Assembly: GCA_902619615.1 (NCBI GenBank)
Contig: CACNFD010000005.1
Location: 57,057-121,056 of the forward strand
Direction of reading: 5' to 3'
Length of the DNA: 64,000 nucleotides
From: an uncultured SAR116 cluster alpha proteobacterium
GTDB taxonomy: Bacteria > Pseudomonadota > Alphaproteobacteria > Puniceispirillales > Marisalimonadaceae
The translations under genes and the position numbers were made by a program. Shown here one piece after another: positions 34,688 to 45,052 of this stretch (position 1 is its first letter; each line of letters opens with the position of its first letter). Under the pieces are notes generated by a model. It searched no databases. It saw only the letters and a program-made list of their open reading frames with translations, and was not told the DNA's origin.

Positions 34688-36178
34688 GTGTTAGAAGGTT
34701 TAATAGGTGGGTTTGCAAATTGTTTCGAACCATTTAACTTATTATTATTATTTTTAGGAACCTTTCTAGGTCTGCTTGTTGGTGCTTTGCCAGGTTTAAG
34801 CTCACCCATGGCTATAATAATATTATTACCTGTTACATATTCATTAGATCCGCTTCCAGCACTTTTAACTATGATAGGTGTTTATGTTGGTACCAAATTA
34901 GGAGGATCGTTCTCAGCTATTTTATTAAGAACTCCTGGTACACCAGCTGGTGCATGTACAGCACTAGATGGTTTTCCTATGGCTGAAAAAGGACAATCAG
35001 CACTCGCATTAGGTTATGCAACTTACTCTTCTTTTTTTGGAGGGGCTACAAGTTGGATAATAGCGGTAACTTGCATTCCTTTTATTTCAAGTATAGCTCT
35101 TAAATCTTCAAATGCTGACATAGCACTTATAGCTATTATGGGTTTAGTAATGGTTTCTGCATTCACTCGTGGATCAATGTTAAAAGGGTTTATTGGTGTA
35201 AGTATAGGTTTGTTAATAGGTGCAGTGGGAATGGATAGAACTGATGCAATTGAGAGATTTACTTTTGGATCTATTGATCTGCTATCTGGCGTTCCTTTTG
35301 CAGCAGCTTTAGTTGGATTATTTGGATTTGCAGTAGTAATTTCAGATTTATCTCTTATGAAATCTTCGTCTCAACTTGTGGCAACAAAATTTAAAATTGA
35401 ATTACCCTCTACATTAGATTTTTTAAAAAGATGGCGAGCTTGGAGCGTCGGAGGTTTTTTTGGAGCTATTATTGGCGCTGTTCCAGGAGTGGGAGCGGAC
35501 GGTGCAACTTGGCTTTCATATGGTGTAGTAAAAAATAATTCCAAGAATCCAGATAATTTTGGTAAAGGTGAACCTGATGGAGTTGTAGCACCAGAAACCG
35601 CTAACAACGGGACAACTGGAGGTACTATGGTCCCTATGTTAACTCTTGGTATCCCAGGAGATGCATCAACAGCAATCATGATTGGAGCCCTTTATTTACA
35701 TGGTCTTCAACCTGGTGTCACCCTTATGAAAACTGGTGCTGAAGTTGTTTATGGTATGTTGGCTGGCTTGCTGTTAGCTGGTGTATTTATGTTTGTGATA
35801 GCTCTAGGTGCAATAAGATTTTTTGTTTACGTGTTAAGGCAACATAGATCTATTTTATTTCCATTTGTAATGATATTTGCCACGATGGGAGCCTACGCAA
35901 GTTACAATGAATTCTTTCCAGTATATGTTGCTATTTTTCTTGGTGTGTTTGGGTTTTTCATGGAAGAAAGAGGTTTCCCAGTTGTTACAATCGTGCTTGG
36001 AGTTATTCTAGGTCCTATTATAGAGTATAACACAAGGGCAGCTTTACAACTCGCAGATGCAAATTGGTTTACGTTTGTAGATACTTGGCCAAGATTAATT
36101 ATGATTGGAATAATAGTATTCCTTGTTTTTAATGAAATTAGACAAGGCTTAATAAGACAGAAAATTTCAAAACAATAA
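34688..36178 (+). CDS. tctA: TctA-family large permease subunit
   Basis: 496 residues, GTG start with an aggag RBS upstream. Signatures GALPGLSSPMAIII, GTKLGGSFSAILLRTPGTPAG and the repeat half GAVPGVGADGATW, TLGIPGDASTAIM mark TctA; about 12 membrane segments. Works with the TctB before it and the receptor 16 bp after it. The tight linkage to two sulfatases suggests it imports a sulfated compound or its partner product. Confidence 0.92.
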   Translation: MLEGLIGGFANCFEPFNLLLLFLGTFLGLLVGALPGLSSPMAIIILLPVTYSLDPLPALLTMIGVYVGTKLGGSFSAILLRTPGTPAGACTALDGFPMAEKGQSALALGYATYSSFFGGATSWIIAVTCIPFISSIALKSSNADIALIAIMGLVMVSAFTRGSMLKGFIGVSIGLLIGAVGMDRTDAIERFTFGSIDLLSGVPFAAALVGLFGFAVVISDLSLMKSSSQLVATKFKIELPSTLDFLKRWRAWSVGGFFGAIIGAVPGVGADGATWLSYGVVKNNSKNPDNFGKGEPDGVVAPETANNGTTGGTMVPMLTLGIPGDASTAIMIGALYLHGLQPGVTLMKTGAEVVYGMLAGLLLAGVFMFVIALGAIRFFVYVLRQHRSILFPFVMIFATMGAYASYNEFFPVYVAIFLGVFGFFMEERGFPVVTIVLGVILGPIIEYNTRAALQLADANWFTFVDTWPRLIMIGIIVFLVFNEIRQGLIRQKISKQ

Positions 36179-36194
36179 CTAAAAGGAGGACGAC

Positions 36195-37154
36195 ATGAGA
36201 ATATTAATTTTAGGAATATTTTGTTTTTTTACTTTTCTGGGTAACTTAGCTTTAGCTGCATACCCTGAAAAACCAATAAGAATAATAGTGCCTTATAAAG
36301 CAGGTGGTGGAACTGATTCTATTGCCAGGGGATTTGTAGGTGCTTTTAGTAAGGCAGCAGGTGTAGATGTTGTCATTACTAATGTTAATGGAGGTGCAGG
36401 ATCTAAGGGTATAATTCAAGTTATGAAAGCTAAGCCAGACGGTTATAACCTTATTTTAACTGGGTCAACCGATATAATAGGACTTTCAACTTTTAGAAAA
36501 ATGCCTTTCAAGTCTATAGGTAGCCTTACACCAGTTGGAGGTATATATACTACGCCAACTTATGTCTTAGCTCACAAAGATAGAGGTTACAAAACTTTAG
36601 AAGAGGTAATAGAAAAATCAAAAGCTAATCCTGGTAAATTAATTGCAGGAATTGGTGGAAAGTTTGGTGCCCATGATGTTTTGGCTAATGCCGTTAATGG
36701 TTATAAAAATGCTGGGTTCAGAATTGTTGCCTTTGATGGTGGTGCAATGTTAAAGAAAGCTACTATCGCCAACGAAGTAGACATTTGTATAATACATTCT
36801 CCTGTTTTACTTAATGAGGTAAAAGCAGGATTATTAAATGTAATTGGTACAGGAGGATCTTTAGCAAAAATAACTTACCCACCAATTCAAAAAACAAAAA
36901 CACTAAGAGATATGGGAATACCTGCTGATGTCGGTGTTACAAGAGGTGTTTGGGCTCCAAAAGGAACACCAAAAGATGTTATTGCAAAACTAGAAAAATT
37001 TATAGAAGTAGCAACCAACAGTGAAGAATTTAAAAAGTTTGGTAATAATTTTGGTTTTGCTCCAAAATATTATACATCATCACAATTTTTAGATTTATTA
37101 AATTTAGAACAAGGTGTTTACACTGATATTAAAGGTAAATTTATGAGTAAATAA
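36195..37154 (+). CDS. TctC/Bug-type periplasmic solute-binding protein
   Basis: 319 residues with an aggagg RBS and a signal peptide (LGIFCFFTFLGNLALA). Mature start YPEKPIRIIVPYKAGGGTDS is the Bug-family motif. Receptor of the second TctBAC set; here the order is B, A, C, so the receptor is last and is itself followed by a strong hairpin before the next sulfatase gene. Confidence 0.9.
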   Translation: MRILILGIFCFFTFLGNLALAAYPEKPIRIIVPYKAGGGTDSIARGFVGAFSKAAGVDVVITNVNGGAGSKGIIQVMKAKPDGYNLILTGSTDIIGLSTFRKMPFKSIGSLTPVGGIYTTPTYVLAHKDRGYKTLEEVIEKSKANPGKLIAGIGGKFGAHDVLANAVNGYKNAGFRIVAFDGGAMLKKATIANEVDICIIHSPVLLNEVKAGLLNVIGTGGSLAKITYPPIQKTKTLRDMGIPADVGVTRGVWAPKGTPKDVIAKLEKFIEVATNSEEFKKFGNNFGFAPKYYTSSQFLDLLNLEQGVYTDIKGKFMSK

Positions 37155-37173
37155 ATCTAATCAAAATCTAAAT

Positions 37174-37206
37174 AAAAGAGAGATATATTGTCTCTCTTTT
37201 ATTTTT
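37174..37206 (+). terminator. Intrinsic terminator after the second Bug receptor
   Basis: Stem AAAAGAGAGA/TCTCTCTTTT with a 7-base loop (tatattg), followed by atttttt, 19 bp after the receptor stop. It separates the sulfatase/TctBAC unit from the sulfatase at 37233, although partial readthrough is possible. Confidence 0.75.
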
Positions 37207-37232
37207 TAGAGTATCATTTCAGGAGAAGATGA

Positions 37233-38672
37233 ATGAAAAATAAAAACGAAAACTTGATTATAATTATGTCAGATGAACATCAAGCTAAAGCACTTGGCTC
37301 AGTTAATCATCCTTTCGTTAAAACTCCTAATCTTGATAAATTAGCTTCTACAGGAATTAATTTTACTAATGCCTACACACCATGTCCAATATGCGTTCCT
37401 GCCAGGGCATCATTTGCAACAGGGCTCCCAGTTCATAAAAATAGATTATGGGATAATGCAATGCCATATTATGGACAATTACCTAGTTGGGGCCATATGT
37501 TACAAAAAGTGGAAGTTTCAGTTGAATCAATAGGAAAACTTCATTACAGAGCTCAAGACGATGATGATGGGTTTGATCAAAAACATATTCCTATGATGGT
37601 TTATAAGGGTGTCGGAATGGTTTGGGGTTCAATTAGACGAGAAAATGAACGAAAAACACGAGACCAAAGAATGTTAGGTGAATATATTGGTCCAGGAACT
37701 AGTAATTACACTGACTATGACGAAGCAGTTGTAAGTCAGACAATTAAGTGGTTAGAGAATAAATCAAAAGATAATAATAAAAAAGCTTGGTGTTTATATA
37801 TTGGGCTAGTAGCACCTCATTTTCCACTTGTGGTCCCTCAAGAGTTTTATGACATGTATCCTCACAAAATTTTACCTGAAACTAAATTAAACCCTAGAGA
37901 TGGGTATATACAACATCCTTGGATAAAAAAACAAAAAGAGCTTAGGAATGACGAAAATGACTTCAAAAATGAAGAAGAAAGATGGGCTGCAATAGCTTCA
38001 TATTACGGTTTATGTTCTTTTCTCGATTATAATATTGGAAAAATTATTAATAAAGTTTCAGAATGTGGATTTTTAGATAATACAACAATTATTTATACTA
38101 GCGATCATGGAGATAATGTGGGCGCAAGGGGGTTATGGGGAAAATCCAATATGTATGAAGAGTCAGCTGCTATACCACTAATAGTATCTGGCCCTAAAAT
38201 TAAACCTGCTAAATGTGATACACCAGTTTCTTTGTTAGACTTAACTGAGACAATAGTTGACCATTTTGGTGCAAAAAGCCCTAATAATGGGCCTGGTGAG
38301 TCTTTATATTATATTGCTAACAATTCACCAGACGAAACCAGGATTATATTTAGTGAATATCATGCATCATCTTCAGTTTCAGGCGCCTATATGATACGAA
38401 AAAGTAATTGGAAATATATATACTATGAGGGTTTTGAACCAGAACTGTTTGATCTTGAAAATGATCCAGAAGAAATTAATGATTTATCAAAAGACCCAAA
38501 ATATTCGAATATTTTGGTTGAGTTGGAAAAAGATTTACACAATATTTGCAACCCAAAAGAAATTAATGAGTTGGCATTTAAGGATCAGGACGACATGATT
38601 GAGCGTTATGGTGGAATAGAAGAAGCCAAAAAGTTAGGTGCAAATGCTGCTACACCTCCACCTAAAACATAA
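37233..38672 (+). CDS. Type I sulfatase
   Basis: 479 residues, aggaga RBS. Metal site Asp14 (IIMSDEHQAKALG), active site CPICVPARASFATG with Cys54 in C-x-P-x-R (Ala replaces the usual Ser; still within the accepted signature), and TSDHGDNVGARGLWGKSNM. No signal, so probably cytoplasmic. Clear paralogue of the 32715 sulfatase. Followed at 22 bp by an enolase-superfamily dehydratase and a TauD-like dioxygenase, which may process the desulfated product. Confidence 0.9.
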   Translation: MKNKNENLIIIMSDEHQAKALGSVNHPFVKTPNLDKLASTGINFTNAYTPCPICVPARASFATGLPVHKNRLWDNAMPYYGQLPSWGHMLQKVEVSVESIGKLHYRAQDDDDGFDQKHIPMMVYKGVGMVWGSIRRENERKTRDQRMLGEYIGPGTSNYTDYDEAVVSQTIKWLENKSKDNNKKAWCLYIGLVAPHFPLVVPQEFYDMYPHKILPETKLNPRDGYIQHPWIKKQKELRNDENDFKNEEERWAAIASYYGLCSFLDYNIGKIINKVSECGFLDNTTIIYTSDHGDNVGARGLWGKSNMYEESAAIPLIVSGPKIKPAKCDTPVSLLDLTETIVDHFGAKSPNNGPGESLYYIANNSPDETRIIFSEYHASSSVSGAYMIRKSNWKYIYYEGFEPELFDLENDPEEINDLSKDPKYSNILVELEKDLHNICNPKEINELAFKDQDDMIERYGGIEEAKKLGANAATPPPKT

Positions 38673-38694
38673 TTTGTAAAAAAGGAAGGTGAAA

Positions 38695-39873
38695 GTGTCA
38701 AAATCAAAAATTAATAAAATTGAATTAACATCTTTTGAAATTGAACTAATTGATATTGAGGAAAATAAAAGCGGTATTGGTATTTTTTATTCTCCAAACT
38801 CTAAAAAAAAGCATATTAGATTTGGAATAAGAATTTTTGATACTGATGGCCATGTGGGAGAATATATTCCTCCAAGAAGTAGAGCTAAGGTAATTATGGC
38901 TGCCTCAGAGGCTCTTTCATATCATATTATTGGTAAAAACCCACTCCATAGAGAAGAGATCTATCGACAACTTAGGGGGTTGTGCAAGCATATTGGAGAA
39001 GTAGGAATTGGACCTATAGATATTGCTTTATGGGATTTGGCTGGTAAAAAACACGATTGTTCAATATCGGATCTTTTAGGAGGTTATCGTAAATTACTTC
39101 CGTCATATGCTAGTACTATGCATGGAGACAGGGAAAAAAATGGTTTATCTAGTCCTGAAGCTTACGCTGATTTTGCAGAAGAATGCTTAGAACTAGGTTA
39201 TAAAGGTTATAAAATGCATGGATGGAACAAAGGTGATGTAAAAGAAGAAATAGAAATGTTAAAAGCTGTAGGTAAACGTGTTGGCGATAAAATGAAAATT
39301 ATGTATGACGCTGGGTGCCATTTTAATACATTAGCTAATGCTCTTGAAGTTGGAAAAGTATGTGATGAATATAATTTTTACTGGTACGAAGATCCTTATA
39401 AAGACGGAGGCGTTTCTATAAATGGTAATCAAGTACTATCCCAAAACTTAGAAACTCCTATACTAGTTGGTGAACATGTAAGAAATTTAGAGACTTCAGT
39501 AGATATGCTAACTAATGGTGCCTCTTTTTTTTCTAGAGCAGATCCAGATTATGATGGAGGTATTACAGGTTGTCATAAACTAGTGGCATCTTCTGAAGGT
39601 TTAGGTATTGATTGTGAAGTTCATGCCTGCGGACCTGCAATGAGGCAATTAATGGCAGCAAGTAGAAATTCAAATTTTTATGAAGTAAATTTAGTACATC
39701 CAAAATGTAAAAATCCTTGGTCTCTTCCTGTTTATAATGAACAATATTCAGATCAACTTGATTGTATTGATGAAAATGGAAATGTTAAGGTTTCTGATCA
39801 ACCAGGTTTGGGAGTTAAATATGATTGGGAATATATTGAAAAAAATAAACTTAACACGATAATCCTGAATTAA
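38695..39873 (+). CDS. Mandelate racemase-type enolase-superfamily enzyme
   Basis: 392 residues from the GTG at 38695, chosen because AAGGAAGG lies 5 bp upstream; the track start at 38689 overlaps that RBS. A capping domain is followed by the barrel with K-x-H in GYKMHGWN, metal ligands in IMYDAGCHF, WYEDPYKDGG and LVGEHVRN, and a late His in CEVHACGP. These residues fit acid-sugar or related alpha-hydroxyacid dehydratases. It is only distantly similar to the enzyme at 23564. Cotranscribed with the preceding sulfatase. Confidence 0.85.
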   Translation: MSKSKINKIELTSFEIELIDIEENKSGIGIFYSPNSKKKHIRFGIRIFDTDGHVGEYIPPRSRAKVIMAASEALSYHIIGKNPLHREEIYRQLRGLCKHIGEVGIGPIDIALWDLAGKKHDCSISDLLGGYRKLLPSYASTMHGDREKNGLSSPEAYADFAEECLELGYKGYKMHGWNKGDVKEEIEMLKAVGKRVGDKMKIMYDAGCHFNTLANALEVGKVCDEYNFYWYEDPYKDGGVSINGNQVLSQNLETPILVGEHVRNLETSVDMLTNGASFFSRADPDYDGGITGCHKLVASSEGLGIDCEVHACGPAMRQLMAASRNSNFYEVNLVHPKCKNPWSLPVYNEQYSDQLDCIDENGNVKVSDQPGLGVKYDWEYIEKNKLNTIILN

Positions 39874-39900
39874 TTTTTTATTAAATAAACAGTTTTTAAC

Positions 39901-40746
39901 ATGACAAATTATTCAACAATAAATGTTAAACCTCTCTCAGGTAATATTGGGGCGGAAATTGATGGTGTTAATTTAAAGAAAATTACTAAAAAACAATTTA
40001 AAGAAATTAAAATAGTATTTGGTAAATATGGAGTTATCTTCTTTAGAAATCAAAATCTCTCACCTGAAGAAGAAATAATTTTTGCAGAGTTGTGGGGTGA
40101 GATAAATATAAATCGTTTTTTTACAAATTTAGAAGGCTATCCTAAAATTGCATTGGTTTCAAAAGAACCTGCTCAAAAAAAGAATATTGGTGGTGCTTGG
40201 CATACAGATCATACATATGATTTAGAACCAGCTATGGGATCTATTCTATTTGCCCATCAAGTTCCAAAAAAAGGCGGGGACACCTTATTTTCTAGCATGT
40301 ATGCCGCCTATGAAACTTTATCAGATGGTCTCAAAGGCAGTTTAAAAAATATGTATGGAAGACACTCTAGTCGGCATGTTTTTGGAAATTCTCGTGCTAA
40401 AAGAAACGATGATACAGTCGGTAGAATAATTAACTCTGATAAAGCTAAACAAGATGCGATCCACCCTGTTGTTATTACACATCCACAGACAGGGAAAAAA
40501 GCTCTATTTGTCAATCCTACATTCACACTTGGATTTGATGGATGGAGTGATGAAGAGTCAAAACCACTATTAAACTATTTATACTCTCATGCAACCAAGC
40601 CAGAATTTACATGTAGATTTAAATGGGAAGAGGGTTCTATAGCATTTTGGGATAATAGATCTACATGGCATTTAGCTGTCAATGATTATCATGGCCAAAG
40701 GAGACTAATGCATCGCATAACTATAAATGGCACTAGATTAAAATAG
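39901..40746 (+). CDS. TauD/TfdA-family Fe(II)/2-oxoglutarate dioxygenase
   Basis: 281 residues. Facial triad His101 and Asp103 (GGAWHTDHTYD) and His257 (TWHLAVNDY), with Arg272 (RLMHRITI) placed as the 2-oxoglutarate binder. The HTDHTY form is the one seen in taurine and alkylsulfate dioxygenases. TauD-type desulfonation releases sulfite, and the gene is followed by a TauE/SafE-type exporter, which fits. Substrate not proven. Confidence 0.88.
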   Translation: MTNYSTINVKPLSGNIGAEIDGVNLKKITKKQFKEIKIVFGKYGVIFFRNQNLSPEEEIIFAELWGEININRFFTNLEGYPKIALVSKEPAQKKNIGGAWHTDHTYDLEPAMGSILFAHQVPKKGGDTLFSSMYAAYETLSDGLKGSLKNMYGRHSSRHVFGNSRAKRNDDTVGRIINSDKAKQDAIHPVVITHPQTGKKALFVNPTFTLGFDGWSDEESKPLLNYLYSHATKPEFTCRFKWEEGSIAFWDNRSTWHLAVNDYHGQRRLMHRITINGTRLK

Positions 40747-40838
40747 TTTTCTAAATGAAAAATTATCGTAACAAATATAATTTTTGATCATGTCATTCAA
40801 AAAAAATATTTTAACTTTATTTAATAAGTCCAAAATTA

Positions 40839-41594
40839 ATGAATTTTTTTTTCAATATTTTTGAATTTAATATAACTGTATTAATTTTTGCATCAGTATT
40901 CTTAGGAGGAATAATTAAAGGTACTGTTGGAATTGGTATGTCAATGTTTTCTGTTCCAATTATAGCATTTTTTCTGCCGCCTACTACGGCAATTATACTT
41001 TTATGTGTTCCAGTATTGATTACAAATATTATTCAAATGAATATTCCTAAAGGAATTGGATCTTTTAGATTTTTCCCAATGTTTATTGCATTAATTTTAG
41101 GAATTATAATAGGGTGTAATTTAATTTTAGAAATTAATTTGTCTACAATTTCTCAAATAATTGCTATCTCAATTATTTTTGCAGCCATTATAAATTTATT
41201 TGGGATTAATATAAAATATATCAACCCAAATCTTGAAAAGAAACTAACTATACCAATAGGTTTTTTTTCTGGAATAATTGGAGGTTTATCTACAATGTAT
41301 TCACCTTATATTTTGGCTTACCTAGTATCTGTTAACCTAGAAAAAGAAACTTTAATCAGAACCATGGCTACTTTGTATTTCATTGGCTCTATAATTATTT
41401 ACCCTATATGGATTTATAATGGTTTAGGTACACTTAACGACTTAATTTGGAGTGCCTTTTTAGTTTTACCAGCAATTTTAGGTCTAAAAATAGGAACAAG
41501 CATTAGAGGTATGATTTCTAATGAAAATTTTAAAAAAACAATACTTTACATATTAATAATAATTGGAATTTCCCTTCTGATTAAAAACACATAA
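40839..41594 (+). CDS. TauE/SafE-family membrane exporter
   Basis: 251 residues, about seven to eight hydrophobic segments, with the two-fold repeat of this family: FLGGIIKGTVGIGMSMFSVPI in the first half and GFFSGIIGGLSTMYSPYI in the second. Members are proposed to export sulfite, sulfoacetate or similar organosulfur anions. It lies 92 bp after the TauD-type gene and converges with the GST gene, 3 bp away. Confidence 0.85.
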   Translation: MNFFFNIFEFNITVLIFASVFLGGIIKGTVGIGMSMFSVPIIAFFLPPTTAIILLCVPVLITNIIQMNIPKGIGSFRFFPMFIALILGIIIGCNLILEINLSTISQIIAISIIFAAIINLFGINIKYINPNLEKKLTIPIGFFSGIIGGLSTMYSPYILAYLVSVNLEKETLIRTMATLYFIGSIIIYPIWIYNGLGTLNDLIWSAFLVLPAILGLKIGTSIRGMISNENFKKTILYILIIIGISLLIKNT

Positions 41595-41597
41595 TAT

Positions 41598-42224
41598 TTA
41601 GTCAGGAGGCATAGGAGCTGATAAAACAGTATTTTGATATGATTTTTTTTCAGACAAACGAGCTCCCCAATTAGAAATTCCTTTGAATTGTGAAAAATCA
41701 AAATCAAATTTAAGACATCTATTATACCAACAACCTGCTGGAATGTCAGCAAGGCTAAATTCCTCACCTAAAATGAATTTATTATTAATTAATTGATTAT
41801 CTAAAATTTTTAATAACGTAAATACCTGATCTTTAGCTTTTAAAACTTTATTAGGGTCTCTTTTATCAGGTGGTAGAAGAATTAGGTTTAATGTAATTAT
41901 TGCGCAGGGAGCTGCTAATGTAAAACCAGCCCAATCCATCCATTGATCTCTTAAAGCGATTATTTTATGATTTTCTAAATTTAAATGATTATATTTATTC
42001 GATAAATATTTAATAATAGCGTTAGATTCATATAAAAAAAATCCATCATCATCTATTAATGGAACTGTGCTATTGGGATTTAAATTCTTGAAAGATTGTT
42101 CCTTAGTGCCACCATATCTACCACCATAATCTAATGTTTCAAAATCAATACTTATTTCTGAACATAGCCATATTACCTTTTGAACATTACATGATGATTT
42201 TCTTCCATAAACTTTTAAAGTCAT
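41598..42224 (-). CDS. Glutathione S-transferase-like protein
   Basis: 208 residues. N-terminal thioredoxin-fold GST domain with YGRKSSCNVQKVIWLCSE (Ser/Cys at the glutathione-activating site), NPNSTVPLIDDDG and LYESNAIIKYLS; a helical C-terminal domain with FSLADIPAG. Could detoxify or cleave thioether or halogenated intermediates. 76 bp downstream of the aldo/keto reductase on the same strand. Confidence 0.88.
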   Translation of the reverse strand: MTLKVYGRKSSCNVQKVIWLCSEISIDFETLDYGGRYGGTKEQSFKNLNPNSTVPLIDDDGFFLYESNAIIKYLSNKYNHLNLENHKIIALRDQWMDWAGFTLAAPCAIITLNLILLPPDKRDPNKVLKAKDQVFTLLKILDNQLINNKFILGEEFSLADIPAGCWYNRCLKFDFDFSQFKGISNWGARLSEKKSYQNTVLSAPMPPD

Positions 42225-42300
42225 TTTAAATACTCATTTCTAATTTGAAAATGTTAATAATATTTAATTTCAATATACCACATTAAAACAAAAACAATTA

Positions 42301-43266
42301 TTATTTATTTCTTTCAGGAAAATCTAATCCTACCCCTTTTAAATGACTAAAATTTTGATTAATTTTGCTAATACATTCATCAGATAATTTTAAATTTAAA
42401 ATTGATTTAATATTTTTTTTTAAATGGTTAATATTTCCTGTCCCAAAAAGGACTGTGTCAATTCCTTGTTGATGTCTTACATATCTATAGCAAGCATCGA
42501 TAATGTTATTGGCTCCACTATCTTTTAAAATATATTCTAGGGGCTCTTTTTCATCTAAAAACCATTCAGGAAGTTGTTTATCTTTTACAAGTTTATGAAT
42601 GTCTTCCTGTAATCTGCCATTTACTGAAAACAGGCTTCTAACAACAAACATAGACATAGTAGCAATATTTTTAGACATTGTTTTTGGTAATATTTCTGTT
42701 TTTGCATTTTGGTTCATCATTGAGAATGCAAGCATTATCACATCAAAGTAGTTTGTGTTTATAGCCTTCGAAATTGTTATTTGATCTGGGTCTATTGGAG
42801 AAGATTCAGTTATTCCTAGAAAGCGGATTTTACCCTTTTCTTTTTCTTTTAGTAATTCTGGCACTAATGTAATTGCATGATCAAAATCTTTAGGTGCAAC
42901 TCCATGCAAATGAAAAATATCTATGTAATCCGTCTTTAGTTCTTTTAGTGAGTTTTCTATTCCTGAAATAATGTCTATATGTGAATATTTTTTATCTTTG
43001 GTTGAAACTTGATGTTTGGTTGAAATAACAACTTGATCTCGATTAACACTTTTAATTGCTTTTCCTAGAATTCCTTCTGTTCCATAGACATTTGCAGTAT
43101 CAAAAAAATTAACACCTAAATCCAAGGCAGTTTTTATAAGATTAATTGATTGATTTTCAGTTTTACCAGTTGATTTGCCAATTGTGCTTGATCCTCCACA
43201 CCCAAGGCAAGCAACACTCACTTTAAGACCAGTTTTACCAAGTTTAATGTATTCCATACTAGACAC
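42301..43266 (-). CDS. Aldo/keto reductase
   Basis: 321 residues. N-terminal YIKLGKTGLKVSVACLGCGG and the catalytic tetrad candidates Asp/Tyr in FDTANVYGTEGILG, Lys in VISTKHQ and His in IFHLHGV. NAD(P)H-dependent reduction of a carbonyl is the expected reaction. Divergent from the GMC oxidoreductase across a 139-bp AT-rich gap. Confidence 0.88.
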   Translation of the reverse strand: MSSMEYIKLGKTGLKVSVACLGCGGSSTIGKSTGKTENQSINLIKTALDLGVNFFDTANVYGTEGILGKAIKSVNRDQVVISTKHQVSTKDKKYSHIDIISGIENSLKELKTDYIDIFHLHGVAPKDFDHAITLVPELLKEKEKGKIRFLGITESSPIDPDQITISKAINTNYFDVIMLAFSMMNQNAKTEILPKTMSKNIATMSMFVVRSLFSVNGRLQEDIHKLVKDKQLPEWFLDEKEPLEYILKDSGANNIIDACYRYVRHQQGIDTVLFGTGNINHLKKNIKSILNLKLSDECISKINQNFSHLKGVGLDFPERNK

Positions 43267-43405
43267 ATAAAAATTTTAAATAAAATCAAATATATTATAA
43301 ATTATTATTTAGCTTTATATAATAAAAAATTGTTAATTAGATATTTTTATATTTAAGATATATTAGAGTTATTAATTACTTTTTAAATTAAATTTCGGTT
43401 GTCTA

Positions 43406-45019
43406 ATGGACGTTTTTGATTTTGTTATTGTTGGTGCAGGTTCAGCAGGAGCAGTTCTGGCTACAAGACTTTCAGAAAATAAAAAATATAAAGTTTTATT
43501 AATAGAAGCAGGTGGTAATGATAATCATCCTTGGCTTCATATTCCTATTGGAGTAGGAAAAACTCTTACAGACCACAGATTTATTTGGAATTTTCAAACT
43601 GAGCCTGAAAAAGAATTAAACAGAAGAAATATTTTATGGCCCAGAGGAAAAGTCTTGGGGGGGTCTAGCTCAATAAATGGAATGTTATATGTGAAAGGCG
43701 CTCCACATAGATATGATGAATGGAGAGATGGAAATAATCCAGGGTGGGGTTATAATGAGTTACTACCTTACTTTCGTAAGTTAGAAGATAGACGTGAAAG
43801 TAATCATCCAGATAGGGGGATAGGTGGCCCTATCAAAATATCTAGTGGAAGTTATCGTGACAAGCTTTCAGATGCTTTTTTTCAAGCTTGTGTTGATGTG
43901 GGAGCAAAACCTAATAAAGATTACAATATAAATTTTGATGGTGTTGGCTGGCTTCAATATTCTACAAAAAATGGACTAAGATGCTCTACATCCTCAACTT
44001 ATCTAAAAATTGCAAAAAAAAATAAAAACTTAAAAATTATAACAAATGCCGAAGTTGAAAAAATTATTTTTGAAGGAAAAAAAGCAGTAGGAGTTATATA
44101 TAATAGAGATAATTTTTCAAAAGAAATTCGAATAAGAGGTGAAGTGATATTATCAGCAGGTTCAATAAATTCACCGAAAATATTAGAACTTTCAGGTATT
44201 GGGCAAGGACCTTTATTGAAGTCTCATGGAATAGAAGTTCTTTCTGATATTAAAGGTGTAGGAGAGAACCTAACTGACCATTTGCAAACAAGACTTACTT
44301 ATGAAACTAATTTAAAAGTTACCGTAAATGACATATTAAACAATAAATTTAGAGGAGCTTTGGAAGCATTAAGATATATCGTTAGGCGAAATGGCCTAAT
44401 GTCTATTGCATCAGCAACTGTTCATGCGTTAATGAGAAGTGAAAATTCCAAAATATACCCAGACTTAAAAGTGCAAATAATGCTTATTTCTGGAAATAAT
44501 AGATATTCAAGAAAGAAAAATCATGGAATGGATTCTTTTTCAGGATTTAGTTTAGGAGTTTTTCCTTTATATCCATCCTCAAGGGGAACAACTCATTTAA
44601 GAAGTAATAATTTTAGGGACAATCCTATTATTAAAGCAAATTATTTATCTACACCAGAAGATAAAAATTTAACGATTAAAGGACTTAGGTTAGTAAGAAA
44701 AATTGCAACCCAGAAGTCTATTTCTCCATATATTGTTAGAGAAGTTCGTCCAGGAAAAAATATAGAAGATGATGAAAGTTTACTTAATTTTGCACGTGAA
44801 ACAGGACAAACTTCATGGCATTCTGTTAGCACTTGCAGAATGGGGAAAGGCCCAAATGATGTTGTTGATTACAATTTAAAAGTGTTTGGGATAGAAAATT
44901 TAAGGGTGGTAGACAGCTCTATAATGCCTTGTATGCCATCTTCTAATACTAATGCACCTTCAATTGTAATAGGTGAAAAGGGGGCTGATATTATATTAAA
45001 AAACACAAAAATGAAATAA
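43406..45019 (+). CDS. GMC-family FAD oxidoreductase (choline dehydrogenase-like)
   Basis: 537 residues. FAD-binding [24 protein letters not shown] signature 1 in [16 protein letters not shown], signature 2 in [16 protein letters not shown], and the catalytic His in [12 protein letters not shown] with the second residue Asn in [10 protein letters not shown]. Oxidises primary or secondary alcohols such as choline or polyols, passing electrons to the respiratory chain or another acceptor. Stop converges on the sulfatase at 45053. Confidence 0.92.
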   Translation: MDVFDFVIVGAGSAGAVLATRLSENKKYKVLLIEAGGNDNHPWLHIPIGVGKTLTDHRFIWNFQTEPEKELNRRNILWPRGKVLGGSSSINGMLYVKGAPHRYDEWRDGNNPGWGYNELLPYFRKLEDRRESNHPDRGIGGPIKISSGSYRDKLSDAFFQACVDVGAKPNKDYNINFDGVGWLQYSTKNGLRCSTSSTYLKIAKKNKNLKIITNAEVEKIIFEGKKAVGVIYNRDNFSKEIRIRGEVILSAGSINSPKILELSGIGQGPLLKSHGIEVLSDIKGVGENLTDHLQTRLTYETNLKVTVNDILNNKFRGALEALRYIVRRNGLMSIASATVHALMRSENSKIYPDLKVQIMLISGNNRYSRKKNHGMDSFSGFSLGVFPLYPSSRGTTHLRSNNFRDNPIIKANYLSTPEDKNLTIKGLRLVRKIATQKSISPYIVREVRPGKNIEDDESLLNFARETGQTSWHSVSTCRMGKGPNDVVDYNLKVFGIENLRVVDSSIMPCMPSSNTNAPSIVIGEKGADIILKNTKMK

Positions 45020-45052
45020 GCTTTTAGTCAAGTTTTTGATAACTTCTTTTTC

